Program-made: the position numbers and the translations under genes | Part shown: one piece after another, positions 44,502 through 45,150 of the stretch | How the letters are laid out: each line of letters opens with the position of its first letter | Position numbering within the stretch: position 1 is the stretch's first letter | IMG/VR virus record: IMGVR_UViG_3300039210_000142 | Span: 1-45,150 of that record | Direction: 5' to 3' (one strand) | Length of the DNA: 45,150 nt | From: a virus | The notes under the pieces: generated by a model | Told to the model about the DNA's origin: nothing | The model's database searches: none | The model's input: the letters and a program-made list of their open reading frames with translations, nothing else

Positions 44502-44972
44502 GTGACCGATCTGTTCGTCTACGGACGGGACTCGGCCGTCGCGCGGCGCCACTTCTCGCAAGTTCAGAAGGGGCGCTGCGCGATCTGCCATGACATGACG
44601 CGGCGCCTCGTTCTCGACCACGAGCACAGCGAGGAGAGCCTCGTTCGGGGCCTGCTCTGCGATAGCTGCAACTCGGCGTTGGGCTTCTTGAAGGACTCGC
44701 CGGAAGCTCTGCGGAACGCGATCGCGTATTTGGAGCGTCACAACGAGCGAAACGCGGCTTACCGGGACACGGCTGATTGCCTCGAGCGGCGGATGCGCGT
44801 CACACGCGATCTAGCCGCACGCCCGGGACGCTGGATGGCAAAGCCCGAGCGCGAGCGCCTGGTGCGCGAAGGCGTACTCGCTGGCGAGACGAATCAGCAG
44901 ATTGCTGACCGGCTAGACCTGAGTGTCGCGACCGTCTCGCGTGTCGCCGCGCGAGTCTCAGATCCGAAGTGA
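44502..44972 (+). CDS. Endonuclease VII-like HNH nuclease with C-terminal HTH, 156 aa
   Basis: The start is decided by GGAGGTGACAC before GTG 44502; the frame is open further upstream. Residues 20-85 are an endonuclease VII-type HNH: KGRCAICHDM, RLVLDHEHSEESLVRGLLCD, SCNSALGFLKDSPEALRNAI, with two Cys pairs around zinc and the DHEH catalytic segment. The C-terminus has an HTH (VREGVLAGETNQQIADRLDL, SVATVSRVAARV). The T4 enzyme resolves branched DNA before packaging. Just upstream of the packaging genes across the junction. Confidence 0.85.
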   Translation: MTDLFVYGRDSAVARRHFSQVQKGRCAICHDMTRRLVLDHEHSEESLVRGLLCDSCNSALGFLKDSPEALRNAIAYLERHNERNAAYRDTADCLERRMRVTRDLAARPGRWMAKPERERLVREGVLAGETNQQIADRLDLSVATVSRVAARVSDPK

Positions 44973-44977
44973 CCGTC

Positions 44978-45150
44978 ATGGCCGACACGGGCAGACCACG
45001 CGCGGCCGAGTCCGAACGCCGTCGCTGCGAGTTCCTGCGTCTCGTCGCCGCTGGCTCCGACTTCGATGCCGCAGCTCGCGCGGCCCGGATCAAACCCGAG
45101 CGCGCGTTGAAGCTGCTCTCCCACCCAGACGTCCGCCCACTCCTGACCCC
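44978..45150 (+). CDS. N-terminal part of small HTH-like protein (continues at 3-110)
   Basis: ATG 44978 starts a 59-residue product, which begins ADTGRPRAAESERRRCEFLR and continues LVAAGSDFDAAARAARIKPE. It runs off the end; joined through the 98-bp repeat to position 110 the gene is complete. Before the terminase genes, a small basic HTH protein may bind the packaging site. Its clean continuation is the best proof that the window is a full circle. Confidence 0.75.
   Translation, partial: MADTGRPRAAESERRRCEFLRLVAAGSDFDAAARAARIKPERALKLLSHPDVRPLLT
45051..45148. repeat. Terminal direct repeat, right copy
   Basis: Exact copy of bases 1-98. Removing one copy gives a circular unit of about 45,050 bp. 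Confidence 0.9.

Overview
The window looks like the essentially complete genome of a temperate tailed phage with siphovirus architecture and a high-GC, probably actinobacterial host. The first 98 bases (1-98) recur at 45051-45148, and a small gene reads straight across that junction. The unit genome is therefore about 45,050 bp and circular or circularly permuted, cut at an arbitrary point. GC content is visibly high (not counted), GTG starts are common, and genes are packed with 1-4 base ATGA, GTGA or TGATG stop/start overlaps. One muralytic enzyme (37336-37689) has a GGLQMD plus FQRTYGPEF signature that I associate with Actinobacteria of the Thermoleophilia/Solirubrobacter type. That host assignment is inference.

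Layout. 1-7113: HNH nuclease, small and large terminase, portal, a small overlapping gene, MuF-like head protein, scaffold and major capsid protein. 7118-12704: an unusual island between the capsid gene and the head-tail connectors. It holds two GT-A glycosyltransferase-like proteins, a GNAT-like protein, a Rossmann-fold protein, a polysaccharide-deacetylase-like protein, two fibre/decoration-like proteins, a Ser/Thr-rich protein with about fourteen 20-residue repeats, and one gene on the opposite strand between a hairpin terminator and a divergent gap. 12701-17944: connector, stopper, a further glycosyltransferase, tail completion and terminator proteins, major tail protein, and a tail assembly chaperone pair joined by an apparent -1 frameshift. 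17941-24707: a tape measure protein with an embedded lysozyme-like domain, a histidine-ladder coiled-coil protein and minor tail proteins. 24708-26739: a structured intergenic element, CHAP-like endolysin and three small membrane proteins (holin candidates).

26811-28389 is the lysogeny region. A leftward operon (HTH repressor, then a two-helix membrane protein, then a secreted protein) is divergent from a rightward Cro-like gene. A compact inverted repeat between them can be read as two overlapping face-to-face promoters. From 28386 to the end, and on across the junction, all genes read rightward in one tightly coupled series. They include a tyrosine integrase, three different DNA methyltransferases (MT-A70, Dam-type and a beta-class N4/N6 enzyme), several HNH-type nucleases (five in the whole genome), two MazG/NTP-pyrophosphohydrolase-like genes, a WLRIDDGF-type replisome organiser, many small zinc-knuckle proteins and several membrane peptides of 27-36 residues. 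I recognise no DNA polymerase, primase or replicative helicase, so replication probably relies on host enzymes.

The parts I rate most worth following up are the glycosyltransferase/repeat-fibre island (possible capsid-surface glycosylation), the His-ladder coiled coil, the overlapping-promoter lysogeny switch with its two exported or membrane passengers, a hairpin leader repeated in front of the small terminase and scaffold genes, and the orphan methyltransferase trio.
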